Assembly (NCBI GenBank): GCA_963771715.1
Contig: CAVYUQ010000003.1
Coordinates: forward strand, 558,001 to 622,000
Source: JACVRW01 sp963771715
GTDB taxonomy: Bacteria > Actinomycetota > Thermoleophilia > Solirubrobacterales > Thermoleophilaceae
Length of the DNA: 64,000 bases
Direction: 5' to 3'
The notes beneath the pieces are model-generated. The model saw only the letters and a program-made list of their open reading frames with translations. It did not search any database and was not told the DNA's origin. Position 1 is the first letter of the stretch. Each line of letters begins with the position of its first letter. The translations under genes were made by a program, and so were the position numbers. Shown one piece after another: positions 17,863-27,838 of the stretch.

Positions 17863-19176
17863 CTACTTCGCCGGCTTCGACCCGCGTGCCATCGCGTGGA
17901 GGTCGAGCGCCTTGTCGAGCGTCTCCTCGTCCACGCCCTTCTCGAGCGCCACCTCGCGGATCGTGCGGGCGGAGCTGACGGCCTCGTTGACGATCTCGGT
18001 TCCGAGGTCGTAGCCGATGAACGGGTTGAGCGCGGTGGCGATGGCCGGGGTGGACTCGGCGTGGCGGCGCAGGTTCTCCTCGTTGGGGACGAGCCCGTCC
18101 ACGCACTTCTCCGCGAGCAGGCGGCTGGCCGAGGTGAGCAGGTGGATCGAGTCGAACACGTTGCGCGCCATCATCGGCACGCGCACGTTCAGCTCGAAGT
18201 TGCCCTGCGTGCCGGCCACGCTCACCGCGGTGTCGTTGCCGATCACCTGCGCGGACACCTGGAGCACCACCTCGGGGATCACCGGGTTGACCTTGCCCGG
18301 CATGATCGACGAGCCCTTCTGAAGCTCCGGCAGCCGAAGCTCCGCGAAGCCGGTGCGCGGCCCGGAGCCCATGAGCACCAGATCCTGAGCGATCTTCGTG
18401 AGCGAGACGGCGACCCCCTTCAGAGCGCCGTGCAATTCGACAAGCCCGTCGCGATTGGCCTGTGCCTCGAAGGCGTCGAGGGGAGCCTGCCCGAGCCCCA
18501 GCCGCTCGCGGACCTTCGATGCAAAATCGGGATGCGTGTTCAACCCGGTTCCCGTGGCCGTGCCGCCGAGGGGGATCTGTGAAGCGCGCTCGAGCGCGTC
18601 CCGGACGCGATCGTGGCCGAGCTGAATCTGAGCCGCGTACCCGCCGAACTCCTGCCCGAGCGTCACGGGCACGGCATCCATCATGTGAGTGCGACCGGCC
18701 TTGACCAAATCGGCGAACTCGTCGCTCTTTCGTGCGAGAGAGGTGGCGAGTTGTTGCAGCGCCGGAAGAAGCTGAGATTGGGTGGAGTCCACCGCGGCGA
18801 GATGGACGGCCGAGGGGAACACGTCGTTCGACGACTGCCCCATGTTCACGTGGTCGTTCGGATGGACGCCCTCGCCCGCCAGGTTGGCGATCACCTCGTT
18901 GGCGTTCATGTTCGACGAGGTGCCCGACCCCGTCTGGAAGACGTCGATCGGGAACTGATCGTCGTGCTGCCCGGCGGCCACCTCGTCGCCCGCGCGGGCG
19001 ACGCGCTCGGCGATGTCGTCGTCGAGCAGTCCGAGCTCGGCGTTGACCCGCGCGGCCTCCGCCTTGATGCGTCCCAGCCAGCGCACCACGGGCGCCGGAA
19101 CGCGCTCGCCCGACACCGGAAAGTTCTCGATCGCCTTCGTCGTCTCCGACCCCCAGAGCTCCTGCTGAACGGCCAT
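17863..19176 (-). CDS. fumC: Fumarate hydratase class II
   Basis: The protein has 437 residues; the ATG at 19176 (MAVQQELWGSETTKAIENF) was chosen over an upstream extension. The signature GSSIMPGKVNPVIPE is present, along with TGSGTSSNMNANEVIA, HPNDHVNMGQSSND and KAGRTHMMDAVPVTLGQEF. It catalyses fumarate to malate in the TCA cycle. It is convergent with the M23 gene and divergent from the zinc-ribbon gene, with a large palindrome in the shared upstream region. Confidence 0.96.
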   Translation of the reverse strand: MAVQQELWGSETTKAIENFPVSGERVPAPVVRWLGRIKAEAARVNAELGLLDDDIAERVARAGDEVAAGQHDDQFPIDVFQTGSGTSSNMNANEVIANLAGEGVHPNDHVNMGQSSNDVFPSAVHLAAVDSTQSQLLPALQQLATSLARKSDEFADLVKAGRTHMMDAVPVTLGQEFGGYAAQIQLGHDRVRDALERASQIPLGGTATGTGLNTHPDFASKVRERLGLGQAPLDAFEAQANRDGLVELHGALKGVAVSLTKIAQDLVLMGSGPRTGFAELRLPELQKGSSIMPGKVNPVIPEVVLQVSAQVIGNDTAVSVAGTQGNFELNVRVPMMARNVFDSIHLLTSASRLLAEKCVDGLVPNEENLRRHAESTPAIATALNPFIGYDLGTEIVNEAVSSARTIREVALEKGVDEETLDKALDLHAMARGSKPAK

Positions 19177-19222
19177 CCGACTCCTTCGTAGCTTGCACCG
19201 CAAGGGTACCTGCGCGCATTTC

Positions 19223-19249
19223 GCACTAGGTTCGGCCCCGAACCAGTGC
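19223..19249. promoter_or_regulatory. 27-bp imperfect palindrome between fumC and the zinc-ribbon gene
   Basis: The perfect core GGTTCGG-CC-CCGAACC (19229-19244) is flanked by GCACT on the left and AGTGC on the right, with a single unpaired A at 19228. Its place between divergent genes argues for an operator rather than a terminator. The binding protein is unknown. Confidence 0.5.
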
Positions 19250-19302
19250 ATTCACCGTGCGCATCGGGCGGCTCGGGCGCTTACGTGTTGCAATCGCCCA
19301 GC

Positions 19303-19815
19303 GTGACGGCTCTGATTCGGATCGACCGGTCGTGGACTCCGACCGGGGGCGGGCGGCCCAAGCCGATCCGTTTCTGCTCGCGTTGCGGGCACCCGGCCGA
19401 GGATCCGCCGGGCCGCCCCGAGCTGCGCAAGCGTGTCTGCGCGCGCTGCGGCATGGGCCTGATCCTCACCTGCCCGCGCGACGCGCTGCCGGGCGAGTCC
19501 GCCGCGTTCCTGATCCTCGACTACGAGCTTCGGGTCAGCGCGGTCAGCGAGGCCGGCGAGCGCTACTTCGGCAAGGAGAAGTCGCTGATCGGCTCGAGCC
19601 TGCTGGATCTGGTCACGAGCCCGCTTGGCGACGACCAGCTCGTTCGCAAGGCGAGCGTGGCCGCCCAGCGCCCCTGCGACCCGGTCGTGATGCCCCTGCG
19701 CCTGCTCGCGCCGACCACCGAAAGCGTCGGCATGATGGCGGCGCGCATCGCCACCTGCGGCCCGCCGCGCGCGGCGCTGCTCACGGTCGAGCCAAGCGAA
19801 TTCGGCCGCCGCTGA
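19303..19815 (+). CDS. Zinc-ribbon plus PAS-like domain protein
   Basis: The protein has about 170 residues with the likely start at GTG 19303 (VTALIRIDRSWTP). The N-terminal part has two Cys pairs, FCSRCGHPAED and RVCARCGMGL, forming a probable zinc ribbon. The rest resembles a PAS fold (FLILDYELRVSAVSEAGERYFG, then SLIGSSLLDLVTSPLGDDQLVRK), as in small Thermoleophilia sensor proteins. No output domain is visible, so it may act by protein contact. I cannot name its pathway. Confidence 0.65.
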   Translation: MTALIRIDRSWTPTGGGRPKPIRFCSRCGHPAEDPPGRPELRKRVCARCGMGLILTCPRDALPGESAAFLILDYELRVSAVSEAGERYFGKEKSLIGSSLLDLVTSPLGDDQLVRKASVAAQRPCDPVVMPLRLLAPTTESVGMMAARIATCGPPRAALLTVEPSEFGRR

Positions 19816-19881
19816 CGTCCCCTTTTCGGGCGGCGCCGTACGCCAAGCACGCGGCTCGGCCGCGTGCGCAGGCCCGGTTTT

Positions 19882-19977
19882 CTTGTGCAAGAACGACTGC
19901 ACGAGTTGCGCAACATCTCGATCAGAGGCAGAAACTTCCCTCAAGTTGCTTGCGCAGATACCGAAAAGTTGTGCAAG
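19882..19977. promoter_or_regulatory. Four repeated STTGYGCA(A) sites in front of the MerR gene
   Basis: Four similar near-palindromic sites lie in the 245-bp gap before the MerR gene: CTTGTGCAAG (19882-19891), GTTGCGCAAC (19905-19914, perfect palindrome), CTTGCGCAG (19949-19957) and GTTGTGCAAG (19968-19977). CarA/CarH/LitR-type MerR proteins are known to bind clustered TTGTACA-like sites in their own promoters, so these are probable autoregulatory operators. The rest of the gap shows no coding potential. Confidence 0.6.
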
Positions 19978-20060
19978 GCCGCACGAGCGCCCCAAGAGGT
20001 GGCCCTGAAGTGGAAAGTAATGGCGGAACACTTCTGCGATTCACCCGAGACGGAGGCGAC

Positions 20061-20969
20061 GTGAGCGGTATCCGTACCAACGCAGCAGCTGAGCTCTTGG
20101 GGGTGAGCCCCAACACGCTGCGTTCCTGGGAGCGCCGCTTCGGCTACCCGAAGCCGCGCCGCACCCAGGGCGGGCACCGCCAGTACGACCTGGCCGAGCT
20201 CGAGTCGCTGCGCCGCGCTCTGCTCGAGACGCACAACATCTCCTCCGCCATCGAGCTGGCCCGCCAGCGCGGCGAGGGGCCGAGCTCGCCGAGCCGCCTG
20301 CTCGACGCCTTCGACCACTTCGACGAGCCGCTCGCGGACCGGATCATGGAGGAGAGCCTCGCCGTCCGCTCGGTGGAGCGCACGGTCGAGGAGGTTCTTC
20401 TGCCGGCGCTGGAGCAGGCCGACGAGCGCGAGAGCCGCGAGGCCGAGCGCGAGCTCGCCATGCGCTGGGCCACCGGCTGGCTGCACGCCTCCCGGCGCGT
20501 GGTCGCGCCGGCGAGCCGCCCGCAGGGCGTCCTGCTGTTCGACTCGAGCCCGCGGCTCGACCTCGAGTCCCTGCACGTGCAGGCGCTCGAGCTGGGGCTG
20601 CGGCGCGCCGGCTTCCGCACGCTCCTGCTGGCGTTCGACCTCCCGCCGGAGCGCGTGGTGCGGGCGATCCGCGCCCTGGACCCGACCGCATTCGTGTTCT
20701 GCGGCGGCGACGCGACGCTCGAGGTGGTCGGACGCCTCGTGTACACCGTGCGCCAGGTCGGCTCGGCCGCCCCGGTGTTCGAGTACCGCGAGGCGATGCC
20801 GGTCACCGGTGACCACGGCATCCCGTCGCTGGGCTCCCAGCCCGTCGAGGCCGCCGAGCGCCTGAAGGCCTACGTGGACAGCGGCCGCATCGAGCAGGTG
20901 GTCGTGGTGCCGGAGCCGGAGGCCGCGCAGAGCGCGCGCATCAGCCTCGCGGCGCGCACGTCCGCTTAA
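20061..20969 (+). CDS. MerR-family regulator with a B12-binding-like sensor domain (CarH/LitR-like)
   Basis: The protein has 302 residues; the GTG at 20061 follows a GGAGG ribosome-binding site. The winged HTH is intact (TNAAAELLGVSPNTLRSWERRFGYPKP). A helical bundle (about residues 90-175) is followed by a Rossmann-like domain (LHVQALELGLRRAGFRTLLLAF, AFVFCGGDA) resembling the cobalamin-binding domain of CarH. The cobalamin motif DxHxxG appears as SLHVQA: the His is kept but Asp and Gly are not. It may therefore bind a different ligand or none. Confidence 0.78.
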   Translation: MSGIRTNAAAELLGVSPNTLRSWERRFGYPKPRRTQGGHRQYDLAELESLRRALLETHNISSAIELARQRGEGPSSPSRLLDAFDHFDEPLADRIMEESLAVRSVERTVEEVLLPALEQADERESREAERELAMRWATGWLHASRRVVAPASRPQGVLLFDSSPRLDLESLHVQALELGLRRAGFRTLLLAFDLPPERVVRAIRALDPTAFVFCGGDATLEVVGRLVYTVRQVGSAAPVFEYREAMPVTGDHGIPSLGSQPVEAAERLKAYVDSGRIEQVVVVPEPEAAQSARISLAARTSA

Positions 20970-20979
20970 GGCGAGCCGC

Positions 20980-21414
20980 CTAGGCGGCGAGCTTCCGGCA
21001 GAGCTCTGAAAAGGTGCGCTTCTCGCCCTCGTCGAGGACGTCGAAGGCCGCCTCTACCCGCTGCGAATGCGCCGGAAAGAGACGCTCGACCAGCGAGCGC
21101 CCCGTGGGTGCGAGGTCGATGACGACTACGCGCCGGTCATCCGGTGCCCGCCGCCGCAACACGAACCCGCGCCCGGCGAGCGTGCCGGTGACCTCGGTGG
21201 CGTTGGCCTTGCTCCACCCGAGCCGGCGCCGGAGCGTCTTCAGCTCGAGCGAGCCGCCCGCTGTGGTGAGCACCACCAGTACCGAGAAGCCGGCCGCTGT
21301 GACTCCCTCGCGCTCGAGCTCCAGGGCGAGCCGCTTGCGCACGGCCGCCTCCGCACGCAGCAGTGCCTGGAGCGCACGGTGTGCGAGCGGATCGCCTAGC
21401 TCGAGAGACGACAT
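20980..21414 (-). CDS. MarR-family transcriptional regulator
   Basis: The protein has 144 residues. The winged helix region reads LKTLRRRLGWSKANATEVTGTL followed by the wing RGFVLRRRAPDDRRVVVIDLAPTG, typical of MarR. The dimer helices are at both ends. It is convergent with the MerR gene and divergent from ileS, with a TACGAT -10 box 9 nt before its ATG. Targets are unknown; ileS or the MerR gene are the nearest candidates by position only. Confidence 0.9.
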   Translation of the reverse strand: MSSLELGDPLAHRALQALLRAEAAVRKRLALELEREGVTAAGFSVLVVLTTAGGSLELKTLRRRLGWSKANATEVTGTLAGRGFVLRRRAPDDRRVVVIDLAPTGRSLVERLFPAHSQRVEAAFDVLDEGEKRTFSELCRKLAA

Positions 21415-21475
21415 TCGCGAGCGATCGTAGGCGGCGCCCCGGACGGCGCGCCGCCGCTCGTAGAATCGACTGCTC

Positions 21476-24400
21476 GTGGCTCGCTACCGCCCTGTGGACA
21501 CCGCCCAGTCGTTCCCCGAGCTCGAGCAGCGCGTGCTCGAGCGCTGGCGCGAGCGCGACGTCTTCCACGAGTCGATCCGCCGCCGCGAGGGCGCGCCGCC
21601 GTTCATCTTCTACGAGGGCCCGCCGACCGCGAACGGGCGTCCCGGCTCGCACCACGTGCTGAGCCGCGTCTTCAAGGACGTCTTCCCGCGCTACAAGACC
21701 ATGCAGGGCCATTTCGTCCCGCGAAAGGCCGGCTGGGACTGCCACGGGCTGCCGGTCGAGCTCGAGATCGAGAAGGAGCTCGGGTTCCACAACAAGCACG
21801 ACATCGAGCGCTTCGGGATCGCCGAGTTCAACGCGCGCTGCCGCGAGTCGGTGCTGCGCTACATCGACGAGTGGAACGAGCTGACCGAGCGGATCGGCTT
21901 CTGGATCGACAGGGACGACGCGTACTTCACGCTCGACCCCAACTACATCGAGTCGGTCTGGTGGTCGCTCAAGCAGGTGTGGGAGAAGGGGCTGCTTGTC
22001 GAGGGGAACAGGGTCGTGCCGTACTGCACCCGCTGCGGCACCGCGCTCTCGTCGCACGAGCTCGCGATGGGCTACAAGGACGTGGTCGACCCCTCGGTCT
22101 TCGTGAAGTTCCCGCTGCTGGACGAGCCCGACGTCTCGCTCCTCGCCTGGACGACCATGCCCTGGACGCTGGTGCCGCACGCCGCGATGGCCGTCGACCC
22201 CGAGGTGAGCTATGTCCGCGCGCGCCACGACGGCGACCGGCTGATCCTCGCCGAGTCGCTCGTCGAGCGCGTGCTCGGCGAGGACGCGGAGATCGAGGAG
22301 CGCATGCCGGGCTCGGCCCTGCTCGGCCTGCGCTACGAGCCGCCCTTTCCCTACATCACGGACTACGGCGAGCGCGGCCACACCGTCCTGGCCGGCGACT
22401 TCGTCTCGACCGAGGACGGCACCGGCGTGGTCCACACCGGAGCCGCCTTCGGCGAGGACGACTTCCGGCTCGCCACCGAGAACGGGCTGACGATCCACAA
22501 CCCGGTGCTCCCCGACGGGAGCTTCGACGAGCGCACGGGCCCCTTCGCCGGGATGCACGTGCGCGAGGCGGACGCCCACATCGTCGAGGCGCTGCGCGAG
22601 TCCGGCCGGCTGTTCCGCGCCGGCGAGTACGAGCACTCCTACCCGCACTGCTGGCGTTGCGACACGCCGCTCATCTACTACGCGAAGTCGAACTGGTACG
22701 TGCGCACGACCGCGATGAAGGACGAGCTGCTCGCCGCCAACGAGACGATCAACTGGTACCCCGAGCACATCAAGCACGGGCGCTTCGGCAACTGGCTCGA
22801 GAACAACGTGGACTGGGCGCTCTCGCGCGAGCGCTACTGGGGCACGCCGCTGCCGGTCTGGCGCTGCGAGCAGGGGCACGACCTGTGCGTGGGGTCGCTG
22901 GCCGAGATCGAGGAGCGCGGCGGCGAGCCACCCGAGGACGTGCACCGGCCGTTCATCGACGAGGTCGTGCTCACCTGCGAGCAGTGCGGGGGCGAGATGC
23001 GCCGCGTGCCGGACCTGATCGACGTCTGGTGGGACTCCGGCTGCATGCCGTTCGCACAGCGGCACGCCCCGTTCGAGAACGAGGAGCTGTTCCGCGAGCG
23101 CTTCCCCGCGGACTACATCTGCGAGGGCCTCGACCAGACGCGCGGCTGGTTCTACTCGCTGCTCACGGTTGGGGTGCTGCTGTCCGGCCAGGCGTCGTAC
23201 AGGACCTGCCTCTGCCTCGGGCTGATCCTGGATCCGGACGGCCAGAAGATGTCGAAGTCGAAGGGCAACGTGGTGGTGCCCTGGGACGTCCTGGACGCCC
23301 ACGGAGCGGACGCCTTTCGCTGGTACTACTTCACCTCGAAGCAGCCCTGGGACGGCTACCGCTTCTCGGTCGAGACCGTCGGCGAGTCGGTGCGCCAGTT
23401 CCTGAAGCCGCTCTGGAACACCTACGCGTTCTACGTGCTGTACGCCAACGTGAACGAGCCGAGCGGCAGCTCGGAGGAGACCGAGCTCGACCGCTGGATC
23501 CGCTCGCGGCTCGCGGCCACCACCCAGCGGGTGATCGAGCGCATGGACGACTACGACACCACCTTCGCCGGCAGGAGCATCGCCGAGTTCGTGGACGACC
23601 TCTCGAACTGGTACGTCCGGCTCTCGCGGCGCCGCTTCTGGGACGGCGACCCCGCCGCCTTCGACACCCTGCGCGACTGTCTGCTGGGCGCCTCGAAGCT
23701 GCTGGCGCCGCTCACGCCGTTCGTGACCGACGAGATCTACGACAACCTCGACGGCAGCGAGCCTTCGATCCACCTCTGCGACTTCCCGGACGCCGGTCGA
23801 GCGGGACGAGGAGCTCGAGTGGGACATGCAGGTGGTGCGCGACGCCGTGGAGCTCGGCCGCGCGGCTCGCGCCCACGCGAAGTTGAAGATCCGCCAGCCG
23901 CTGCGCGAGGCCGTTGTGGTGGCGGCGGACCGCGAGCGCAGCGCGATCGAGCGCCTGGAGGCGCTGCTCACGGAGGAGCTCAACGTGAAGTCGGTCCGGT
24001 ACGTATCGGAGGCCGATGAGCTGGGCCGCTTCGAGCTGAAGCCGAACTACCGCACGCTCGGGCCGCGCTTCGGCAAGCAGATGCCGCAGGTGGCGGCCGC
24101 GATCGCGGCGCTCGACCCGGCGAAGCTGCGCGCCGGCGAGCGTGTGGGCCTGAGCCTGAACGGCCAGGACCACGAGATCGGGCCCGAGGACGTGACGCTC
24201 GTGCTCCAGCCGCTCGAGGGCTACCAGGTGGAGCGCTCCGGCACGCACGCCGTGGCGCTCAACCTCGAGCTCGACGACGAGCTGCGGCGCGAGGGCCTCG
24301 CGCGCGAGGTGGTGCACGCGGTGCAGTCGGCGCGCAAGAACGCCGGGCTGGACGTGGAGGACCGCATCACGCTGAGCCTGACCGGCGACGAGGAGCTGCT

Positions 24401-24542
24401 CGCCGCCGCCCGCGAGCACCAGGACTACGTGGCCGGCGAGACGCTCGCGACCTCGCTCGAATTCGACGGCGCGCAGGGCGACGAGCGGGCCGAGATCGAC
24501 GGCAGGGCGCTCCTGATCTCGGTTAGGCTGGCGCCCGCATGA
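21476..24542 (+). CDS. ileS: Isoleucyl-tRNA synthetase (frameshifted near the C-terminus)
   Basis: This is an approximately 1021-residue enzyme after correction, with a GTG start 9 nt after a TAGAAT -10. The class I HIGH motif appears as NGRPGSHHVLSRVFKD, the variant seen in mycobacterial and eukaryotic-type IleRS. KMSKS is in GQKMSKSKGNVV, and the editing domain has LAWTTMPWTLVPHAAM. One extra base near 23794 (GACGCCGG) breaks the frame just before VERDEELEWDMQVVRDAVE; the C-terminal anticodon-binding region continues to 24542. This essential gene is unlikely to be really broken, so the indel is probably an error. Confidence 0.93.
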
Positions 24543-24946
24543 AGCTGCCCCCGCCGTTCTTCGAGCGCCCGTTCTGGCTGCAGGTGCTGGGCGGGATCGT
24601 GGTGCCGGCGGTGTTCGGGATGCTCACGGGCTTCGCCCTCGGCTGGAACGAGATCCTCTACTACGCGATGAGCGCGCCGATCGCGATCCTCGGCGGCTTC
24701 CTGGCCGGCGTCGAGCACCGCGGTATCGACGAGGGGTTCGTGCGCGGCGTGATCGGCGGCCTGATCTTCGGCAGCTTCATCCTGATCGGGCACGAGATCA
24801 TGAACAACGAGGCCAAGGCGCACCTCCCCGAGCCGCAGAGCGGGCTCGTGTTCGCGACCACGCTCGGCGGCGGGATCCTCGGCGCCCTCGGCGCCCACTG
24901 GCGCAAGCGCCAGGAGCGGCGGCTCGAGGCCGCCTCGGTGCGCTAG
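24539..24946 (+). CDS. Small membrane protein of unknown function
   Basis: The protein has 135 residues and overlaps the end of ileS by 4 bp (ATGA). Hydrophobic segments lie at about residues 13-33 (VLGGIVVPAVFGMLTGFALG), 39-55, 69-85 (VIGGLIFGSFILIGHEI) and 104-118, giving three or four membrane spans. The C-terminus is basic (WRKRQERR). I recognise no family. Its stop codon shares a CTAG palindrome with the apparent thioredoxin stop. Confidence 0.75.
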   Translation: MKLPPPFFERPFWLQVLGGIVVPAVFGMLTGFALGWNEILYYAMSAPIAILGGFLAGVEHRGIDEGFVRGVIGGLIFGSFILIGHEIMNNEAKAHLPEPQSGLVFATTLGGGILGALGAHWRKRQERRLEAASVR

Positions 24947-25288
24947 GAGCGCCTCGGGCGCCGGCTCGAGCGCCGGCTCCAGCTCCTGCACGAGCCGGTT
25001 CTTCGGCAGCGCGCCGATGATCTGGTGCGCGACCTGTCCGTGCTTGAAGAGCAGCAGCATCGGAATCGACATCACGTTGAACTGCGCCGCGGTCTGCGGG
25101 TTGTCGTCCACGTTCAGCTTCACGACCCGCAGGTCCTCGCGCTCGGCGGACAGCTCCTCGAGATGCGGGGCGATGATCCGGCAGGGGCCGCACCAGGGGG
25201 CCCAGAAGTCGACGAGAACCGGCTTGTCGGCCTCGAGCACCTCGGCCTGGAAGTTGTTGTCGGTGACCTCGTCGAGATTGCCTGCCAC
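24943..25288 (-). CDS. trxA: Thioredoxin (probable frameshift at the C-terminus)
   Basis: The protein has about 114 residues if ended at the TAG at 24943-24945. The active site is FWAPWCGPCRI and the cis-Pro is in VMSIPMLLLFKHGQ. The N-terminal NLDEVTDNNFQAEVLEADKPVLVDF is typical. In the given sequence the frame passes this TAG and stays open across the opposite membrane-protein gene to about 24425; one extra base near 24955 explains this best. It has a leader: ribosome-binding site AAGGAG (25294-25299 complement) and -10 TATATT at 25340-25345 (complement). It reduces disulfides in the cytoplasm. Confidence 0.88.
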
Positions 25289-25368
25289 GGTTGCTCCTTG
25301 TAGCGGTTACGTTCGGCCGCGGAAGCGGTCGCTTCAGAAAATATAGCGACGGACCCGGCTGCCGGGCG

Positions 25369-26104
25369 TCAGCGCCTGAGTCTAAGCGCGGGCACCTTCC
25401 AGACCGCCTCGAGAGCGATCCTCGCCGTCATCTTCGAGCGCCCCAGGCGCCGCTCGCGGAACGTGATCGGCACCTCGGCGACCGTGAAGCCCGCCTGGAC
25501 CGCGCGGTAGGTGAGCTCGATCTGGAATCCGTAGCCGTCGGCGTGCACGCCCTCCAGGTCGATGGTCTCGAGCACGCGCCGGTGGAAGCACTTGAAGCCT
25601 CCGGTCAGGTCCCGCACGGGCACGCCGAGCAGGAGCCGGGCGTAGGCCGAGCCGCCGCGCGAGAGCGCGCGCCGCACGATGCCCCAGTCCTCAACCCCGC
25701 CGCCCGGCACGTAGCGCGAGCCGAGCACGAGGTCGGCCGCGCCGGTGGCGGCGAGCAGCCGCGGCACGTCGGCGGGGTCGTGCGAGAAGTCCGAGTCCAT
25801 CTCGAGCACCAGCTCGGCGCCCTCCGCAAGCGCCACGCGCGAACCCGGCGAGGTAGGCGCGCCCGAGCCCCTGCTTCTGCGGCCGGTGCAGCACACGCAC
25901 CTGTGGCAGCTCCTCGGCGAGCCGGTCCGCGATCGCGCCGGTGCCGTCGGGCGAGCTGTCGTCGACCACGAGGACCGTGTGGTCGAGCCCGGTGCCCGCG
26001 AGCTGCGGCAGCACGGCGCGCACGAGCGGCTCGATGTTCTCGGCCTCGTTGTAGGTCGGGAGGATGAGCCAGGCTCCGGGCAAGGCGGCGCGTAGGCTAG
26101 CCAT
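25369..26104 (-). CDS. Polyprenol monophosphomannose synthase/GT2 glycosyltransferase (frameshifted)
   Basis: After correction the protein has about 244 residues. The GT-A fold begins WLILPTYNEAENIEPLVRAVL, with VVDDSSPDGTGAIADRL, the metal-binding EMDSDFSHDP, and GSRYVPGGGVEDWGI, RRALSRGGSAYARLLLGVPVRDLTGGFKCF. These are hallmarks of dolichyl/polyprenyl-phosphate mannosyltransferases (DPM1/Ppm1). One extra base near 25840 breaks the frame after AYLAGF. It probably loads mannose on a lipid carrier for wall glycans. Its ATG lies 2 bp from the divergent polX start. Confidence 0.87.
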
Positions 26105-26106
26105 GG

Positions 26107-27827
26107 ATGCGCAACGGTGAGATAGCCGAGGCCTTCGAGGAGCTGGCCAGCCTCTACGAGCTCGACGGCGCCGTCGTGTACCGCGTCGTGGCCTACCGCA
26201 ACGCGGCGAAGGCGATCCGCGAGGCGGGCGTGTCGGTGGCGGAGCTGGCGAAGCAGGGCCGTGCGGTGGAGCTCGCGGGCGTGGGCAAGACGATCGCCGA
26301 GAAGATCGACGCCCTGCTCGAGACGGGGAGCATCCCCTCGGCCGACAAGCTGAAGCAGCGCATCCCGTCGGGGCTCGTGGAGGTCACGCGCATCCCGGGC
26401 CTCGGCCCCAAGCGGGCGAAGCTGCTGCACGACCAGATCGGCGTGACCTCGATCGACGATCTCCGCAGGGCCGCGGAGAGCGGCCAGCTGAAGGACGTGA
26501 AGGGCTTCGGCACGAAGGCCGAGGAGAACGTGCTCGCCGCGCTCGCCGCCGGCGCCGACGGCCGCCCCAAGGCCCGCATGCTGCTCTCGAAGGCCCTCGC
26601 GGCCGGCGAGGAGCTCGTGGCCAGCCTGCGCGACCACCCGTCCGCCCTGCGCGTGGAGCTGGCCGGCAGCGCGCGCCGGCGGGCGGACACGGTCAAGGAC
26701 CTCGACATCGTCGTGGCGTCGAGCGATCCCGCCGCGCTCGTGGAGGCGTTCGCCGGGCTGGGCGGGATCGACAGCGTCTCGACCTCCGGCGAGGCGGGCG
26801 CCAGGGCCGTCACGCACTCGGGCCTGCCCGTGGACCTGAGGATCGTGCCGGAGGAGGCCTTCGGCAACCTGCTCCAGCACTTCACGGGCTCGGGCAGGCA
26901 CAACGAGGCGCTACGCACCGAGGCGGTCCGGCGCGGCCTGCACGTGAGCGAGTACGGCATCGCCGACGACGAGAGCGGCGGCTCGCAGGCGTTCGCCACC
27001 GAGGAGGAGGTCTACGACCGGCTCGGCATGCAGTACATCCCACCCGAGCTGCGCGAGAACCGCGGCGAGCTCGAGGCCGCGCGCGAGGGCCGCCTGCCGA
27101 AGCTGATCGAGCTGGACGACATCCGCGGCGACCTGCACATGCACACCACCCTCTCCGACGGCCACGCGAGCGTCGAGGAGATGGCGAGCGCCGCGCGCGA
27201 GCTCGGCTACGACTACGTGGCGATCACCGACCACTCCGCCTCGCACGGGTTCGGCAACGACGTGCAGGCGAAGGAGCTCCTCGCACGCCTCGAGGAGATC
27301 CGCTCGTTGCCGGATCTAGGGATCACCGTGCTCGGGGGCACTGAGAGCAACGTGCTCCCCGACGGCTCGCTCGACTATTCCGACGACGTGCTCGAGCAGC
27401 TCGACTGGGTGATCGCCAGCCTCCACACCTCGTTCCGGCTCTCCGAGAAGGAGCAGACCGAGCGCATGCTGAGCGCGATGGAGCATCCGCTCGTGGACGC
27501 GATCGGCCATCCCACGGGCCGGCTGATCGAGCGCCGCGAGGCGTACGCGCTCGACCTCGACCGCGTGATCGCGAAGGCCGCGGAGACCGGCACGTTCCTC
27601 GAGATCAACGCCAACCCGGACCGGCGCGACCTGAACGACGTCTACGCGCGCGCCGCCGCAGAGGCCGGCGTGACGCTCGTGATCGACAGCGACGCCCACT
27701 GGCCCCGCACGCTCCAGAACATGCGCTACGGCGTGGCCACGGCCCGCCGCGCCTGGCTCACCGCGGAGCAGGTGGCGAACACGCGCCCGTGGGAGGAGCT
27801 GGCGAAGCTGCGGAAGCGCGGCGCTGA
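26107..27827 (+). CDS. polX: DNA polymerase/3'-5' exonuclease PolX (family X, PHP domain)
   Basis: The protein has about 573 residues if ended at the TGA at 27825, which needs one missing base near 27820; this is the usual PolX length. As given, the frame runs on to about 28077 in Pro/Arg-rich sequence opposite another gene. Domains: 8-kDa HhH region (IPGLGPKRAKLLHDQIGV), nucleotidyltransferase GSARRRADTVKDLDIVV, fingers/palm FTGSGRHNEALRTEA, and a C-terminal PHP domain (GDLHMHTTLSDGHASVEEM, ITDHSASHGF, INANPDRRDLND, DSDAHWP). It acts in base excision and gap repair. A TAGGCT -10 lies 8 nt before the ATG. Confidence 0.92.
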
Positions 27828-27838
27828 GTCGACCTCGG

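Noticed and set aside
21137..23983. A 948-codon open frame antisense to ileS
   Set aside because: It mirrors the IleRS coding sequence; high GC leaves the complementary frame open, and the translation is Arg/Ala/Val/Leu-rich without motifs.
24425..24942. A 287-residue thioredoxin with a long C-terminal tail
   Set aside because: The tail is antisense to a membrane protein and ileS, and thioredoxins end near the point where a one-base shift gives a stop.
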